This document shows positions 62,723-64,000 of a stretch of DNA of 64,000 nt, piece after piece. The notes beneath the pieces were generated by a model. The model was not told where the DNA came from and made no database searches. It was given only the letters and a program-made list of their open reading frames with translations. The translations under genes and the position numbers were made by a program. Positions within the stretch are counted from its first letter, which is position 1, and the number at the start of each line of letters is the position of its first letter. The DNA comes from an uncultured Paracoccaceae bacterium (GTDB lineage: Bacteria > Pseudomonadota > Alphaproteobacteria > Rhodobacterales > Rhodobacteraceae), in assembly GCA_958439195.1 (NCBI GenBank), contig OY288156.1:93501-157500 (forward strand). Direction: 5' to 3'.

Positions 62723-63643
62723 ATGAACGCACCAAAGCTGGGCTGGTCTGATGTGACCCCCAAGTCTGTTTTCCTGAACCGTCGTGCGGTGATCGCCGGG
62801 GCCGGGGCGATGGCAATCGCCGGAAGTGTCGGCCAGGCGCAGGCGCAGGTTGCGGCATCGACAAGCCGCTTTTCCACCGATGAAGCACCCAACACGCTGG
62901 AAGAGATCACCAGCTACAACAATTTCTATGAGTTCGGGACAGGCAAGGAAGACCCGGCCCGCAATGCGGCGGCACTGACGGTTGATCCCTGGTCCATTGT
63001 GATTGACGGATTGGTTGATCGGCCCGGCACCTATGATCTGGCTGATGTGATGAAGGACCAACCGCTGGAGGAACGCATCTATCGGTTCCGCTGTGTAGAG
63101 GCGTGGTCAATGGTGGTGCCGTGGATCGGCTTTGAACTTGCTGGTCTGCTGAACCGCGTGGGCGTGCAGCCTTCGGCGAAATATGTCGCATTCGAAACGC
63201 TTGTCCGCCCCGAGGAAATGCCGGGTCAACGCGCGCCGATCCTGGAATGGCCCTACCGTGAAGGATTGCGCCTGGATGAGGCGATGAACCCACTGACCAT
63301 CCTTGCCACGGGGCTGTATGGTGAGGAGATGCCAAAGCAGAACGGCGCACCGATCCGCCTGGTCGTGCCGTGGAAGTACGGGTTCAAGTCGATCAAGAGC
63401 ATCGTGAAGATCAGCGTTGTCGCCGATCAGCCGCAGACAACGTGGAACATGCTGCAACCGTCAGAATACGGGTTCTATTCGAACGTAAACCCGACGGTTG
63501 ATCACCCCCGCTGGTCGCAAGCGTCAGAGCGGCGTATCGGTGCGGGCCTGTTTGCCGGGCGGCAGGATACCCTGATGTTCAATGGATACGAAGAACAGGT
63601 TGCCGCGCTTTATGCCGGCATGGACCTGGCGGCGAACTACTGA
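62723..63643 (+). CDS. msrP: Protein-methionine-sulfoxide reductase catalytic subunit MsrP
   Basis: A 306-residue periplasmic molybdoenzyme that repairs oxidised methionines. The Tat signal is NRRAVIAGAGAMAIAG. The molybdenum ligand Cys is C124 in YRFRCVEAWSMVVPW, and RPEEMPGQ, LPYREGL-type WPYREGLRLDEAMN and PWKYGFKSIKSI are further MsrP signatures. The ATG at 62723 has TAGGAG seven bases upstream. Its stop overlaps the msrQ start (TGATG). Molybdenum uptake may be supplied by ModBC in this window. Confidence 0.94.
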   Translation: MNAPKLGWSDVTPKSVFLNRRAVIAGAGAMAIAGSVGQAQAQVAASTSRFSTDEAPNTLEEITSYNNFYEFGTGKEDPARNAAALTVDPWSIVIDGLVDRPGTYDLADVMKDQPLEERIYRFRCVEAWSMVVPWIGFELAGLLNRVGVQPSAKYVAFETLVRPEEMPGQRAPILEWPYREGLRLDEAMNPLTILATGLYGEEMPKQNGAPIRLVVPWKYGFKSIKSIVKISVVADQPQTTWNMLQPSEYGFYSNVNPTVDHPRWSQASERRIGAGLFAGRQDTLMFNGYEEQVAALYAGMDLAANY

Positions 63644-64000
63644 TGGAAGCTGTAAACTCATTTGCCCGCCGGATTCCTGTGAATGCCGTGTATGTTGCGG
63701 GGGTAATGCCTTTTGTCTGGATCGTGTGGCTGGCCTTTACCAACGGGCTGGGCGTTGATCCGGTGAAGGCCATCGAGTTGCGGCTGGGTGAGCTGGGTTT
63801 GCAGTTCCTTATCGCCGGTCTGGTCATCTCTCCCTTGCGCTGGGCCGGGGTTAACCTGATCCGCTTTCGCCGGGCCATCGGGCTTTTGGCGTTTTTTTAT
63901 GTGTCTATGCATTTGATGACCTGGGTGCTGCTGGATATGGGCCTGCGCTGGGAGGAGATGGCGGACGATCTGGTCAAGCGATGGTACATCATCATCGGGA
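63643..64000 (+). CDS. msrQ: MsrQ haem-binding membrane subunit (3' end outside window)
   Basis: 119 codons of a polytopic membrane protein are visible before the window ends. Segments VYVAGVMPFVWIVWLAF, FLIAGLVISPLRW and RRAIGLLAFFYVSMHLMTWVLLD match MsrQ/YedZ, the ferric-reductase-like b-type haem protein that passes electrons from the quinone pool to MsrP. The histidine in SMHLMTW is a likely haem ligand. It overlaps msrP by one base, the standard arrangement. Confidence 0.93.
   Translation, partial: MEAVNSFARRIPVNAVYVAGVMPFVWIVWLAFTNGLGVDPVKAIELRLGELGLQFLIAGLVISPLRWAGVNLIRFRRAIGLLAFFYVSMHLMTWVLLDMGLRWEEMADDLVKRWYIIIG

Overview
The window reads as a high-GC alphaproteobacterial chromosome, most likely Rhodobacterales (Rhodobacter/Roseobacter relatives). 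The basis is the codon bias, the 41-residue L36 protein, the zinc-finger-headed DinB, RTX proteins with C-terminal Hint domains, and overall gene content. There is no phage, integrase, transposase or CRISPR signature. About 58 genes can be supported.

1-8 kb: 3' truncated amino-acid-type ABC ATPase, a host-attachment-type protein, a lone HPt phosphotransfer protein, a small RcnB-like secreted protein, a TetR regulator divergent from a two-subunit molybdenum hydroxylase (IorA/IorB type), a YqjD-like envelope pair and an L-fuconate dehydratase-like enolase. 7.7-17.1 kb: a compact type II secretion locus (K, O, G, J, I, F, D, C, M, L, E) split into four units of alternating orientation. gspF carries an apparent frameshift and no gspH is visible. 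17.4-20.8 kb: a Tat-exported multicopper oxidase followed by a SCO-cytochrome c fusion, then a BNR-repeat propeller protein.

22-28 kb (minus strand): modC and modB without modA, downstream of a complete iron/polyamine-type ABC importer whose binding-protein gene is followed by a strong terminator. Then come a thioesterase, a 47-aa ORF and a Panacea/SocA-like protein.

29.8-50.7 kb is the most notable part. It holds a LuxR-type response regulator, a 2969-residue RTX exoprotein with two intact animal-haem-peroxidase domains (the architecture of MopA-type Mn(II)-oxidising peroxidases), a type I secretion ABC exporter, an unrecognised Gly-rich membrane-anchored protein, an HlyD adaptor, a NarX-type histidine kinase and a 1318-residue RTX protein ending in a Hint domain. 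My inference is a self-contained secreted-peroxidase system: the two-component genes bracket the effector, and the exporter genes lie in between. The multicopper oxidase/SCO pair 10 kb away adds the other enzyme class linked to bacterial Mn oxidation. Substrate is not provable from sequence alone.

50.9-64 kb is housekeeping: rpmJ, tRNA-Val(GAC), N-formylglutamate amidohydrolase, DNA polymerase IV, an SPFH/NfeD pair, Nudix hydrolase, pyrF, a four-gene ROK kinase-cutC-hypothetical-propeller operon, clpB with a sigma-32-like promoter, a fasciclin protein, and msrP with the start of msrQ.
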